Part shown: one piece after another, positions 1 through 10,216 of the stretch
Position numbering within the stretch: the first letter of the stretch is position 1
Layout: each line of letters opens with the position of its first letter
Source: Spirosoma telluris
GTDB lineage: Bacteria > Bacteroidota > Bacteroidia > Cytophagales > Spirosomataceae
Direction of reading: 5' to 3'
DNA: 64,000 nt
Assembly (NCBI GenBank): GCA_003259005.1
Contig: QLII01000001.1
Location: forward strand, 7,803,001 to 7,867,000
Made by a program: the position numbers and the translations under genes
Notes under the pieces: generated by a model
Databases searched by the model: none
What the model was told of the DNA's origin: nothing
What the model saw: the letters and a program-made list of their open reading frames with translations, nothing else

Positions 1-647
1 GTCGGGGCTTATTGCACCTTTGTCAATGACGGCGAATCGACCGAACCGGTTATTGTTCAACGCATTGAAGATCGTGACGGGAACGTAATCGAAACCTTCA
101 CGAGCCAGCACAAACGGGCTATTAGTCCTGAAACGGCGTTCCTGATGCGGTACATGCTTCAGGGTGGTTTGCAGGAATCGGGGGTACATCGCAAAATTTA
201 TGGTCATTTGATTTATTCAAGAACCATAATGAAATGGGTGGGAAAACAGGTACCACCTCAAACAACTCCGATGGCTGGTTTGTGGGCGTCTCTAATAACT
301 TAGTGGTAGGTGCCTGGGTAGGCGGTGACGACCGAAGTATCCACTTTCGATCGACAGACCTTGGCGAGGGGGCCAAAACGGCCCTTCCCTTAGTAGGACG
401 TTTCCTGGAGAAAGTCTATGCCGATCCTAAATTCAGGAGCCTACAGGGACCATTTCCAAAGGCAGATGGTAGCATAACGAAAAATTACCTGAACTGCGGC
501 CCTTCGGGCGATGAAGAAACGACAGATGAATCAGATTCAACGGACGTTTCAAACGAATTTGGTGATTCAACCCTTGTGCCCATCGCTCCGACACCTGACG
601 TAACCACGCCCCCGATACAACCGGTGGGCAACGGTAACGCGTACTAG
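1..647 (+). CDS. Penicillin-binding protein 1A-like, C-terminal transpeptidase part (5' truncated by window, one frame break)
   Basis: This is the 3' end of a class A penicillin-binding protein, which cross-links peptidoglycan in the periplasm. The first 60 codons (frame 1) read through GAYCTFVNDGE and ETAFLMRYMLQGGL, a usual stretch before the last active-site box. The box itself, KTGTTSNNSDGWFVG, lies near 243-287 in frame 3. The frames rejoin if one G is added to the G run at 180-184, so the break looks like a consensus error. The SxxK serine and SxN boxes are upstream of the window. The tail after about 520 is rich in Asp, Ser, Thr and Pro and is probably disordered. The stop codon TAG (645-647) lies inside the ACTAGT end of an interspersed repeat. 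The family call is secure; the exact subtype is not. Confidence 0.88.
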
Positions 648-820
648 TACACTTCCAATTTAGATTCTCGGGGCGGCATCGGCCCGCAACGGCGGACCGT
701 GTCCGACGCCCGTGCGGTAGATTCTGTTGATACTGTAGCTTCTGTTTCTATTGATTTTCAATATAGTAGGCCTAAAAGAATCAATATAAACAAAAGAATC
801 TAGTTTGGTAAAGCGCTAGT
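643..820. repeat. Interspersed palindromic repeat, copy R1 (GC-cored)
   Basis: An element of about 178 bp. The left end is ACTAGT followed by CTTCCAATTTAGATTCT; the right end reads AGAATCTAGTTTGGTAAAG then CGCTAGT, so the ends are imperfect inverted repeats. A GC-rich core of about 50 bp at 668-717 (GGGGCGGCATCGGCCCGC near its start, GTCCGACGCCC near its end) sits next to the left end. The remainder is AT-rich and contains TTGATTTTCAATATAG. The same core occurs at 21712-21762 and, inverted, at 34986-35036. No open reading frame of interest is inside. The first bases overlap the stop codon of the penicillin-binding protein gene. Confidence 0.85.
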
Positions 821-927
821 AAAGAAGTCGGCTTTGTAAACTTCTCTATCCGTTTTTGAGTTTCGTCAATACGGTATGTAAAACATTTGGCCGATAGTTT
901 GCTGGATAGTATCCATACTACACTGTT

Positions 928-1911
928 ATGAAACGCTTTGCTCGAATCCTTTGCTGGAGTTTATTAACGCTTTTCGTCCTGGCGACGGGTACAGTCATTG
1001 TTGCCTGGTTTGTTGATTCCAGACAGAGCAATGCCGAATTGATTGAAGAATTTCAGGGGCAACGTATTCGTCCAACGGTTCATTCGTACCAGATTGGTAG
1101 CCGGGGTTCTAGTCGATCTTCCGCAAAAGAGTCGCGTACGATTCGCTACATTGAAACGCCTGCTCTTGCGGGTGATTCGGCGTTGCCCGTTGTTCTGTTT
1201 GTGCACGGAGCTCCCAGTTCGCTTTCGTTTTTCAAGGATTTTTTCAAGGATACGATGCTGCTCAAACGGGCTCAGCTAGTGGCTGTAGATCGTCCAGGTT
1301 ATGGTTATTCTGATTTTGGACGTGTTGAAACGTCGATTATCCGGCAGGCCGAGTTACTTCAACCCCTCATTGATCGGTATAAAAACGCGCCCTATCTGAT
1401 GATTGTTGGCTCGTCATATGGTGGGTCAGTATCTGCTCGATTAGCCATGAATAATCCGGGCCGCATTGACCACGTTGTGTTTGTGTCGTCGGCGTTGGGA
1501 CCGGGACTGGAACGGACCTATCCGATTAGCTATTTTGCCGATAGTCCACTTGTGCATTGGGGCGTTCCTCCCCTGCTGCGCCTGGCGAACGATGAAAAGT
1601 TAGCCCACCGGAAGGCGCTGGAAGCCATTCTTCCCGATTGGCCAAAAATCCGGGCAAATATTACGATGTTACATGGCCAGCGGGATGAATTGGTCTATCC
1701 AACCAATGTATCGTTTGCGCAGCATCATTTGGTTAATGCCCAGGTCAAGCAATTCTTACTGCCCGAAAATCGCCACGACATCGTCTTTAATAAACGGGAA
1801 TACATGACCCAAATCATACTCGACATTCTTGACCGACGCGACGTGAAGGAAACGGGGAAAGTAAAAGCGATGGCAGTAAAATTGAAAGTGGACGAGACTA
1901 CTCGACTCTAG
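928..1911 (+). CDS. Membrane-anchored alpha/beta hydrolase
   Basis: A 327-residue alpha/beta-hydrolase-fold protein of unknown substrate. Residues 8-28 are a single hydrophobic segment (signal anchor or uncleaved signal), so the catalytic domain is probably periplasmic. The oxyanion region HGAPSS is near residue 93, the nucleophile elbow GSSYGG places the serine near residue 163, GQRDELVYP carries the acidic residue, and NRHDIV supplies the histidine near residue 290. All expected catalytic elements are present and the frame is intact. Between 648 and 927 there is only repeat R1 and a short leader. The next gene is convergent and starts only 2 bp after the stop, so the two share a very tight 3' boundary. 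Confidence 0.85.
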   Translation: MKRFARILCWSLLTLFVLATGTVIVAWFVDSRQSNAELIEEFQGQRIRPTVHSYQIGSRGSSRSSAKESRTIRYIETPALAGDSALPVVLFVHGAPSSLSFFKDFFKDTMLLKRAQLVAVDRPGYGYSDFGRVETSIIRQAELLQPLIDRYKNAPYLMIVGSSYGGSVSARLAMNNPGRIDHVVFVSSALGPGLERTYPISYFADSPLVHWGVPPLLRLANDEKLAHRKALEAILPDWPKIRANITMLHGQRDELVYPTNVSFAQHHLVNAQVKQFLLPENRHDIVFNKREYMTQIILDILDRRDVKETGKVKAMAVKLKVDETTRL

Positions 1912-1913
1912 CC

Positions 1914-2306
1914 TTACACAGTTATCTCGATTCGATTGCCTTCCGGGTCAAGAACAACACTTTCATAATAGCCATCACCCGTTCGGCGGGGTTCGCCCAC
2001 AATCGTATAGCCATCAGCCCGAAATTGTTCAGTCAACCCGTCGACGGCTGTTTCACTGCCTACTGAGAAGGCGATGTGGGTTAGGCCCATAAATTGGGTT
2101 AGTGGATCGCCAGACTGTTCACTAATTCCAGGCATCTGCATAAGTTCCAGACGCGGTCCATTGTCTGGGAAGCTCAGGAAGTACGACGAGAATCCTTTTC
2201 GGGAATTGGTGTATTTATCATTGGCGGTAGCGCCAAAATACGTTTCGTAGAAGTTTCGCATCTGCTCCAGATCGCGAACCCAGATGGCCAAATGTTCGAT
2301 ATGCAT
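1914..2306 (-). CDS. VOC-family (glyoxalase/bleomycin-resistance fold) protein
   Basis: A 130-residue single-domain VOC protein starting MHIEHLAIWVRDLEQM. The frame is open upstream as well, but the extra N-terminal residues come from a purine-rich hairpin region and are not family-like, so I chose the ATG at 2304-2306. Metal-ligand positions typical of lyases and dioxygenases of this fold are visible: His5 in the first strand, Glu in RLELMQ, His in LTHIAF and Glu in NRIEITV. Substrate cannot be assigned. It is the last gene of a leftward run (tsaD, MOSC, UbiA-like, VOC), each separated by a gap with an inverted repeat. Confidence 0.88.
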   Translation of the reverse strand: MHIEHLAIWVRDLEQMRNFYETYFGATANDKYTNSRKGFSSYFLSFPDNGPRLELMQMPGISEQSGDPLTQFMGLTHIAFSVGSETAVDGLTEQFRADGYTIVGEPRRTGDGYYESVVLDPEGNRIEITV

Positions 2307-2317
2307 AGTGCAAAGGG

Positions 2318-2388
2318 GAAAGGGACGAGGGGGAGGAAAGGAAGGAGAGGAAAGTATAGGCAACCAGTTCCTTCCCCTCGTCCCTTTC
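2318..2388. terminator. Long hairpin between UbiA-like and VOC genes
   Basis: Perfect 15-nt arms: GAAAGGGACGAGGGG at 2318-2332 and its complement at 2374-2388, continuing with mismatches toward the loop. The right arm is followed on the plus strand by a T run (2392-2398). It lies 9 bp past the UbiA-like stop codon on the minus strand. It may attenuate or protect the transcript between the two genes; a function as a terminator is inference only. Confidence 0.55.
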
Positions 2389-2396
2389 ACCTTTTT

Positions 2397-3239
2397 TTAC
2401 AATACCAGGGCTGGCATCCAGAATACCCCATCGCCCAGCCATCGGTAACGTTCATTTTTTAGAAAATAAGCTGGGTAGCGTTGAATTCCGTACAAGGTTA
2501 GACTCATCAGGACGAGCATCAATGCCGAACGTTGAGCAAAACGATCCTTAGCCAGAAAACAAAGGGCAAGCCCGGTAGCGATAACGATAAAGGTAAGCCA
2601 ACGCAAAATAGTATCACAGCGATTCGTGCCCCACCAACTCGCTAACGAGAACATGGATTGGCCGGGTGACTCAGCTAGCTCCATCACAGCAAAGAGAAGC
2701 AAATTCTGAAAAGCAATCCCCGTAAACATCAGACATTCAGCAATCTCGACGTTACTTACAGCCGGGCGCTGCACCCACACACTGCCCCAGATACCGGCCG
2801 CATACAGGATAGCCACGAGTGGTTCTTTTAATAAGAGAGCCGGATGATGGGTGGGAAGTCGGAAAACGGCACCGACATAGGCAACGCAAATGCCTCCCAG
2901 CACAATACCAAATTTCACCACACTACTCGGCAGAAAAAACGTGAGAATGAGCGCTAAAACCGCAGCACCAATCACCACTCGCCATAAGATGGGGGTATGC
3001 TGACGATGAAACTGATGCCGTGCCGTTAAGGGTTGTCGTGTCGAATTTAGGCTGTCTTTCTTAACATCGAGTAACCGATCGACGGTATAGATGATGAACA
3101 CGACCAGGGCCAATACAATAGGCGTTGCCCAATGGATAGGGTCAATACTGGACAGCCGGGCTGCCATTCGGTTCGATAACACTGCCCCGATAACAACCGG
3201 GAAACTCAAGTAGTATAGATTGCGGATATACGTAAGCAA
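2397..3239 (-). CDS. UbiA-like integral membrane protein (prenyltransferase family)
   Basis: A 280-residue polytopic membrane protein with about eight hydrophobic segments. The motif DRLLDVKKD near residue 54 resembles the first Asp-rich loop of UbiA prenyltransferases, and a KEP-containing loop near residue 138 fits the family layout, but the second Asp-rich motif is weak (LAESPGQS). It is therefore a divergent UbiA-superfamily member, a type common in Bacteroidota, with unknown prenyl acceptor. It lies between the VOC and MOSC genes on the same strand, with inverted repeats in both gaps. The frame is intact. Confidence 0.7.
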   Translation of the reverse strand: MLTYIRNLYYLSFPVVIGAVLSNRMAARLSSIDPIHWATPIVLALVVFIIYTVDRLLDVKKDSLNSTRQPLTARHQFHRQHTPILWRVVIGAAVLALILTFFLPSSVVKFGIVLGGICVAYVGAVFRLPTHHPALLLKEPLVAILYAAGIWGSVWVQRPAVSNVEIAECLMFTGIAFQNLLLFAVMELAESPGQSMFSLASWWGTNRCDTILRWLTFIVIATGLALCFLAKDRFAQRSALMLVLMSLTLYGIQRYPAYFLKNERYRWLGDGVFWMPALVL

Positions 3240-3259
3240 AGGAGGTACTTTAGAATGTG

Positions 3260-3356
3260 GTCATTGATCGTCATGAGTAGCCATTCAATGGTCATCCAGG
3301 AGTCATTTTGTTATTGGATGCTTAACGATACCTGACCACTCATGACGATAAATGAC
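3260..3356. repeat. Intergenic inverted repeat 10 bp past the MOSC stop
   Basis: Arms GTCATTGATCGTCATGAGT (3260-3278) and ACTCATGACGATAAATGAC (3338-3356) pair with one mismatch. Between them are further direct repeats of the type GTCAT and GGTCATCC. It fills most of the gap between the MOSC gene (stop at 3367) and the UbiA-like gene (start 3239). It probably forms a strong RNA hairpin; the role is unknown. Confidence 0.65.
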
Positions 3357-3366
3357 TATCTAATGA

Positions 3367-4233
3367 CTATACAGTTAACGCGGGTGGGGCCAGCCAGGCT
3401 TCCTGATAACGTAGAACGTCAACCGATTGCCCAACGCGGATGATTCCCAGAGGAGTATTACCTGTCGATTTGGCTAATACATTTTGACCGAACAGGATTT
3501 TCGCATTCCATTTACGATACGTAGTTAATGTACGCAGGGGTTCTTTCCCTTGCACACCTGTTTCAGGATCAATCGTGGTCAATACACAGCGGGCGCAGGG
3601 CTTGACACCAAAAAAGTCCAGATCGCCCACACGAAACTCTGCCCAACTATCTTCTTCGTAGGATAAACTCCCTTCAACAACCACATTGGGCCGAAACCGA
3701 AGCATAGAGACGGGTTCGGCAAGTCGCTGGTTAAGTGTATCGAGCGATGCCTGGCTAATAAGCAGGTACGGATAGCCGTCTGCAAAACTAACCGCATCGT
3801 TATCGAGCGCGTAGGTTGGATCGACAGCCCGATGGGTGGTTTCGGGCATGAATACTAAGCGGCAGGTAGTCCCCAGAACTTTTGAGAACCACCGATCGGC
3901 TTCAGCACTAACCACCTGTGCCAGAATGTCTTTGCTATCCCAAACAGTTACGAGCATCGTTTCAGTTGACTCTCCTCCTGACAGCGGTAGTTCCAGCACA
4001 TCGTCAGGGAGATGTCGATACCAAACGCACAACTTCTCGCCCTGAATCGCTACGTCGATCAGGGCCATCTGGTGGCAGGTGCGCTGCGTCATAAACTCCC
4101 CTTCTGGGGTAACGAGCATAAACCGGCGGTCATACCGAAACCCTTTTTCTTCGACCATAACCTCCGGCACGGAGATACCACCTAATGATTTGATAGGGTA
4201 GATGTAGAGTTCAGAAATAGTCATAGTAGTCAT
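3367..4233 (-). CDS. MOSC domain protein with MOSC N-terminal beta-barrel
   Basis: A 288-residue protein starting MTTMTISELYIYPIKSLGG, the standard opening of the MOSC_N domain (residues 1-120). The C-terminal MOSC domain contains the conserved cysteine in KPCARCVLTTIDPETG near residue 237, the proposed sulfur carrier residue. Such proteins are relatives of the molybdenum-cofactor sulfurase C-terminal domain and of mitochondrial amidoxime-reducing proteins. No separate reductase domain is fused here, so it is the short bacterial form. Intact frame. The gap to tsaD (4234-4333) holds degenerate repeats built from GACTAGT/AGTCGATAGT units. Confidence 0.9.
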   Translation of the reverse strand: MTTMTISELYIYPIKSLGGISVPEVMVEEKGFRYDRRFMLVTPEGEFMTQRTCHQMALIDVAIQGEKLCVWYRHLPDDVLELPLSGGESTETMLVTVWDSKDILAQVVSAEADRWFSKVLGTTCRLVFMPETTHRAVDPTYALDNDAVSFADGYPYLLISQASLDTLNQRLAEPVSMLRFRPNVVVEGSLSYEEDSWAEFRVGDLDFFGVKPCARCVLTTIDPETGVQGKEPLRTLTTYRKWNAKILFGQNVLAKSTGNTPLGIIRVGQSVDVLRYQEAWLAPPALTV

Positions 4234-4333
4234 CAGTCGATAGTAGTTAGTCGTTAGTTGCTGGTCTGCAATCGTCGTACTAGCAAACCAAAACCTGCTC
4301 TCGACTAGTGACTGACAACTATTGACTAGTAGC

Positions 4334-5332
4334 TCACATACTCATTCTCGGCATTGGGCTAACGGTTTGTGCCGTAAAGTCTGCCTGTTCATATTTAAAC
4401 TGGGCTGCCATCGCAATCATGGCGGCATTGTCCGTACAGTATTCAAATCGCGGAATATATACGTTCCAGCCCTGCGCTTCACCCAATTGAGTCAACGCGG
4501 TTCGCAACCCACTGTTAGCGGATACGCCCCCGGCAATGGCAATTTCACGAATACCTGTCTCATGTGCTGCTCGTTTCAGCTTTGTCAGCAGCATTTGAAT
4601 CAGTGTATGCTGAATGCTGGCACAAATATCCGCCAGATTCTCGGCAATAAAAGCGGGATTTGCTTTTGTATTGTCGCGCAGGAAATACATAATCGCGGTT
4701 TTGATACCACTGAACGAAAAGTCCAGATTTGGCATCTCACTCAGCGGAAACCGAAAAGCCAGCGGATTGCCTTCTTTAGCGTACTTGTCGATCAGCGGTC
4801 CACCCGGATAGGGTAACCCCAGCAACTTGGCTGATTTATCGAAAGCTTCACCCACAGCATCGTCCATCGTTTGGCCAATAACTGCCATATCGAGCGGCCC
4901 ATCGACCCGCACGATTTGCGTATGTCCACCACTGACCGTCAGGCATAAAAACGGAAATTTCGGTTTTGGCGCTTCGATAAAATGCGCCAGCACATGCGCC
5001 TGCATATGATTAATTTCAATAAGCGGAATGTTCAGCCCTAAAGCCAGTGCTTTCGCAAAGGATGCACCCACCAGCAGAGACCCCAGCAAACCGGGGCCAC
5101 GGGTAAACGCAACGGCAGATAACGCATTTTTCGGTAAATTTGCGTCGGCTAATGCCCGTTCAACTACGGGTAAAATATGCTGTTGATGCGCTCTTGAGGC
5201 CAGTTCGGGAACAACTCCTCCATATTGTTCGTGAATTAACTGGGTAGCAATTACGTTCGACAAAATATGCCCGTTGACTAAAACAGCTGCCGAGGTTTCG
5301 TCGCAGGAGGATTCAATGGCTAAAATATTCAC
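4334..5332 (-). CDS. tsaD: tRNA N6-adenosine threonylcarbamoyltransferase TsaD
   Basis: A 332-residue full-length TsaD, which transfers the threonylcarbamoyl group to A37 of ANN-decoding tRNAs in the cytoplasm together with TsaB and TsaE. Visible signatures are the N-terminal MNILAIESSCDETSAAV, the metal-binding INHMQAHVLAHF near residues 107-117, SGGHTQIV near residue 134, and GGVSANSGLR near residue 268. The C-terminal FEYCTDNAAMIA contains the conserved Asp. It is divergent from tamB with a gap of 132 bp, which must hold both promoters; I see no clear -7 element. The frame is intact. Confidence 0.97.
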   Translation of the reverse strand: MNILAIESSCDETSAAVLVNGHILSNVIATQLIHEQYGGVVPELASRAHQQHILPVVERALADANLPKNALSAVAFTRGPGLLGSLLVGASFAKALALGLNIPLIEINHMQAHVLAHFIEAPKPKFPFLCLTVSGGHTQIVRVDGPLDMAVIGQTMDDAVGEAFDKSAKLLGLPYPGGPLIDKYAKEGNPLAFRFPLSEMPNLDFSFSGIKTAIMYFLRDNTKANPAFIAENLADICASIQHTLIQMLLTKLKRAAHETGIREIAIAGGVSANSGLRTALTQLGEAQGWNVYIPRFEYCTDNAAMIAMAAQFKYEQADFTAQTVSPMPRMSM

Positions 5333-5464
5333 TTTACAAAACTAATGGATAATGATTTCTCCCAGAATAGACAATGGAAGTTGTGGCTAAACCGTTCCCT
5401 AATTTAGTAATCTAAACAGCATTCCATTTCGTTATTCATTGTATCTTAGGCCTTTCCGCGTTGG

Positions 5465-8400
5465 ATGCGTCAATTTTTCGCCATATTCCTTAAAACGCTA
5501 CTCTACCTCGCTGTGACGGTAGTGATTGTAGCATTGGGAATTTTACTGAGCCTCCAGCTTCCGGCCGTCCAAACCCGCCTTGCCCAGAAAGGGGCCGAAT
5601 GGCTCTCCTCAAAACTTCTGTTTCCCGTTGATATTGAGGGTGTTTCCATCAAATGGTTTGATTCGATAACCCTTGAGAAACTTACGATCAAAGACTATCA
5701 GGGACGGCCCATGATCCGGGTTGGGCGGCTCGATGCAGACTATAATCTCCAGCATCTGCTCGATTCATCGGCCCATAATATCCATATAGACGAAATTGTC
5801 CTCTATCGCCCTGATGTTCAGATGATTAAAAATCCAAAGAACGGCGATACCAATCTTGATGACTTCATTGCCCGCATTGAACAACTAACGTCTGATCCAA
5901 CCAAACCCAGTGTTCCCAATCAGAATGTTCCCTTTACGGTTGGACACATCCATTTGGTCGACGGTGCCTATACGCTCGAAGATCCGCGCGAGCCGTTTAT
6001 GCACGACAAAAAAAGTTTCGATCATAACCATTTCACCCTCCAGCATCTGACGGCTGAGGTTAGCAATTTTTTGGTACTTGGCGACACCATTGCCTTCGAC
6101 GCCAAGGGATTATCGGGTATTGATCGCGACTCGCGACTAAAAATCAGGCAACTCGATACACGTTTTCTGTACTGCAATACCAAAATGGAATTAGGGCAGT
6201 TGTATGCCCATATTGGCAACTCTATTATCCGCAATGAGCTGATCTTTAATTACGACAAACCATCAGCCTTTGGTGATTTTAACAGCCGGGTTCTCATGCA
6301 GGCCCGCTTCCGGGAGAGCAAAGTTCAGTCGGCCGACTTAGGTTATTTTTCGGACTATCTGCGTGGTTTGAACGAGACCTGGATCTTAACGACCAATTTC
6401 ACGGGTACAGTCAATGACTTCCGGCTCCGTAATACCGACCTCCGGTTTGGGGCGAATGGACGTAGCAAGTTAGCTGGTGATATAGCCTGGAAGGGATTGC
6501 CCGATATGGATAAGACGACGGTCAATTTTGCCTTTACTCCATCCGTGGTCAACATGGCTGATATTCGGCAGTACTATCCGGATTCATCGTTCAACAAGAC
6601 TATCCAGAAACTGGGTACGGCGTCCTTCGATGCGACCTTTATGGGTACGTTTGATGATTTCAAAACGAAAGGTACGTTTCGCACCAGCATCGGCAACGTA
6701 ACGGGTGATCTGGCGCTTAAGCTGGCCAGTAAAACCACTCAGACTACCTATACTGCGAACGTAAAAGCCGATAATCTTGACCTTGGTCAACTCATTAATG
6801 ATCCGGACGAATTTGGTAAACTTGATGGCGAAGGACGCATTTCGGGGAAGGGAACTGATCTGAAACAAGCCACTATTGACTTCGATGGCAAGTTTGGCCG
6901 ATTTGTCTGGCAAGGCTACGCCTATCAGAATGTAGCGGCTCGCGGTAATTTACAAAAGGCCCTTTTTCAGGGCCAATTACATACCAATGATCCAAACCTG
7001 GCTTTCAATCTCGACGGTGAATTCAAACTGAGCGGCCCAAAAACCACTACGACCTGCATGGTATTATTCAACATGCCGATCTCCGTGCTTTAGGCTACCT
7101 ACGTGACTCGCTGGTGATCAAAACAGCCTTGGACGTCCAGCTAGAGGGCAGAAACCTGGACGATATGGTTGGTAAGGCCGTATTCGACAATGCAACCCTC
7201 CGTTTAAATAGCCGGAATCTAAGTCTCGATAAGCTTACCCTTCTTTCTTCGATTGAACGTCGGACGGGGGATTCTGCGGGAACTCAACGCTATTTCGACC
7301 TTGACTCCGACTTTTTATCAAGTCGTCTACAGGGGAATTTCCAGCCCCAGCGCACCATCGACGACCTGACCCGGCTGACGCGGGAGTACCTGCTTCATTT
7401 CAAAGGGGATGCGGCTGGTATGAAAACTTATTACGAGCAGAAACAGAAGCAGGCAGTTCGTCTTGCCGGACGACGTGCTACAAACCAGCCACTGCGTTAT
7501 GGGATTGATTATCAGATTATCACCAAAAACAGTGATCGTTTACTTACCTTTTTAGGTTCATCAGATTATATAGCGCCTTCGACCCGAATTGAAGGTCGGT
7601 TTACGGAGGACAATACTTCATTTTTGACCGGAACGGTTAAAACCGATTCGCTTAGGCTTGGAAAAATTAGCTTTGGCCCAAGTGACCTGGATCTAACTAC
7701 TTCCAAATTTACCTATGGTGAGGAAGTACTGGCCTCCGCCATTATTTCATCGAAACGGCAATATTTTAGCTCGCTCCTCCCTACGCGTAACCTCCAGATC
7801 GAGGCTTCATGGGATGTCGATCATATTGATTTTACGAGCGACATTGAACAGGCGGATAGCAGTGGACGATACATAAACCGGGCTGACTTAAACGGTGAAC
7901 TCCGGTTTAAGGGTGATGCCATAGACCTCACTTTTCGCCAATCGAAAGTGCGGGTTCTTGATGGCGATTGGATACTAAATCCAGAAAGTCTGATCCGAAA
8001 AGTTGGGAATGACTACACGATCCGGAATTTATCGTTGCTGAATGAAAATCAATTGATTCAGGCATCCGGCAGAATCTCCCCCGATTCGGCTGATCATCTT
8101 GATATAGAAGCTCAAAATTTCCTGTTAGCTTCCTTGAATTCGGTATTGAACACAACCCTCGGCGGCACTCTCAATGGCTCCCTGGCAGTACGCAACCTCT
8201 ACAACACGCCAATTGTGGAAAGTGCGCTATCGGTTAAGGCTTTGTCGTATCAGAACTCCCTGATTGGAGATATACGCGGCCAGGGTGAGTGGGACCCTCA
8301 AACCCAGCGAGTGAATGTCAATGCCAGTGTAAACCGCAACGGCGCCGATGTAGTAACATTGCTGGGCACGTTCCCCCCAATTAAAAACCAATCCACTGGC

Positions 8401-10132
8401 GCTAAAAGCGAGCGTTAATAATGCCGATCTGAGCTTGTTGGAACCCTTTACAACGGGGCTTTTCTCAAACCTAGGTGGCATTGCCAAAGGTGTCATCGAC
8501 GTTTCGGGGAAACCAGCCGCACCCATACTCAAAGGTGAAGTGGCCATTCAGGGCGGTCGGGGCCGCTTCGATTACCTAAAAGCGGATTTCACCTTTGACG
8601 ATAAAATTTATTTTGGTGAAAACGAGATTATTACCCGGCAACTGACGCTCCATGATCCTCAGGGCAATACGGCCCTACTACGAGGGGGTGTTTACCATGA
8701 TGGATTCCGGTATTTCACTCTGGGGTTCGACGTTGACTTCAAGAATTTCAAAATCATGAATACGGTCGCCAAAGATAACGATGCATTCTATGGGCAGGCC
8801 GTTGTAACGGGTAAAGCGGAACTCTACGGACCAACCAATAACCTGACGATCCGGGCCAATGTGGCCAGTAATAAAGGTACCCGCATTTATATTCCACTCG
8901 ACGGAGCCACTACGGTGGCAGCCGACGATCAGATTCGGTTCGTTAATCTTAGTACGGGAAAACCAACGGCTCAAACAGCTACGCACAATTCATCAGAAGG
9001 CGAAATTGATTTATCCCGCATTCAAATGGATTTCAACTTTGATATTACGCCCGATGCCTACTGCGAAATTCAGTTAGATCGCCAAACGGGTGATATTATC
9101 AAAGCATATGGCCAGGGCCGGGTAGCCATGAAGGTGGATACCAAAGGTGATTTCACCATGACCGGCAATTACGAAATCCAGAAAGGAGATTACACCTTTA
9201 CTTTCCAGAACATCATTAACAAGCGTTTTGAGATTCGACCTAACAGCCGCATTACCTGGACGGGCGATCCCTACGGTGCGCTTCTGGACGTAACGGCAGC
9301 CTATACCCAATATACCTCGCTGGCACCTTTGCTCAACACGCAAAAAACCACGGCTACGGCTGATCAGACCCGTCGGTATCCGGTCGATCTGGTCATCAAA
9401 CTTACTGGTGAACTGGGTAGTCCAGCGATCAGCTACGATCTGGATATTAAAGAATACCCATCATCGTCTGATTTTCGGCAAGCGGTAACGGCTTTCGAGT
9501 CGCGACTTCAAAGCAATGACCAGGAACTCACCCGGCAGGTAAGCAGTGTCCTGCTGTTCAATCAGTTGCTTTCAGAAGGTACCAGTCTGTTCGACCAGGG
9601 GCAGGTGAACACGGGGGTAGCCAATAGCGTCAGCGAACTTCTTTCTAATCAGATTAGCCGACTGGCCTCGAATCTAAACGAGAATTTAGATGTGGGTGTA
9701 TCCTTTGGTGGGTTTACCAGTGGTACACAAAACGAAAACCTGCTCAATAATCTGCAATTACGGTTTTCGTACCGGCTCCTCAACGACCGACTGCGCATTA
9801 GCCGTGACGGAGGTTTTACCTATGGACAAAGCCAGTATAATGCAGCCAGTCTGCTTGGAGAATGGACCCTCGAATACTTTATCACCCCCGATGGCCATTT
9901 GCGGGCCAAAGTCTATAACCGGAACCAGCAAAGTATTTTAAGTCAGTATAACCTGAATAGCACGATTACAACCGGTGGAGGAGTTAGTTTGCTTTACACC
10001 CGTTCGTTCAATCACATCTTTAGTACGAAACGCCCTACCCCAGGTCTGATTCCTCCAGCACCTGTCGGAGAGCCAGCGCCTGCAACGCCCAGTCCTACCT
10101 CAATTCTGAACACCACACGCGGGGCGTTTTGA
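5465..10132 (+). CDS. tamB: TamB-like translocation/assembly module protein (DUF490), two frame breaks
   Basis: A protein of about 1555 residues. It has an N-terminal membrane anchor (residues 9-30), a long body of repetitive beta-strand segments (AsmA/TamB-type: DGAYTLEDPREP, LRGGVYHDGF) and a C-terminal DUF490 domain ending in VSSVLLFNQLLSEG, NQISRLASNLNENLDVGVSFGG and a terminal barrel-interacting segment. Proteins of this family span the periplasm and help deliver lipids or outer-membrane proteins. The frame breaks at the A run 7039-7043 (adding one A restores PKNHYDLHGIIQ) and near the A run 8383-8387 (one A too many; removal restores IKTNPLALKASVNNAD). The flanking parts join smoothly, so it is one gene with likely consensus errors. 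No tamA/BamA-like gene is adjacent. Confidence 0.9.
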
Positions 10133-10216
10133 TAGCAACTCAGCACCAAACTCCAGCTTGAAGGGGGTAAAAATCGGTATTATTTCCTTTCTTGAGAGAA
10201 TCCTTTTTGTTCTCTT

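Noticed and set aside
4322..4816. Rightward frame of 164 codons opposite tsaD
   Set aside because: Entirely antisense to conserved TsaD motifs.
7020..8440. Programmed frameshifting or recoding in tamB and other split genes
   Set aside because: Breaks occur in unrelated genes and need insertion in most cases and deletion in one, with no common slippery motif or downstream structure; homopolymer miscalls explain them better.
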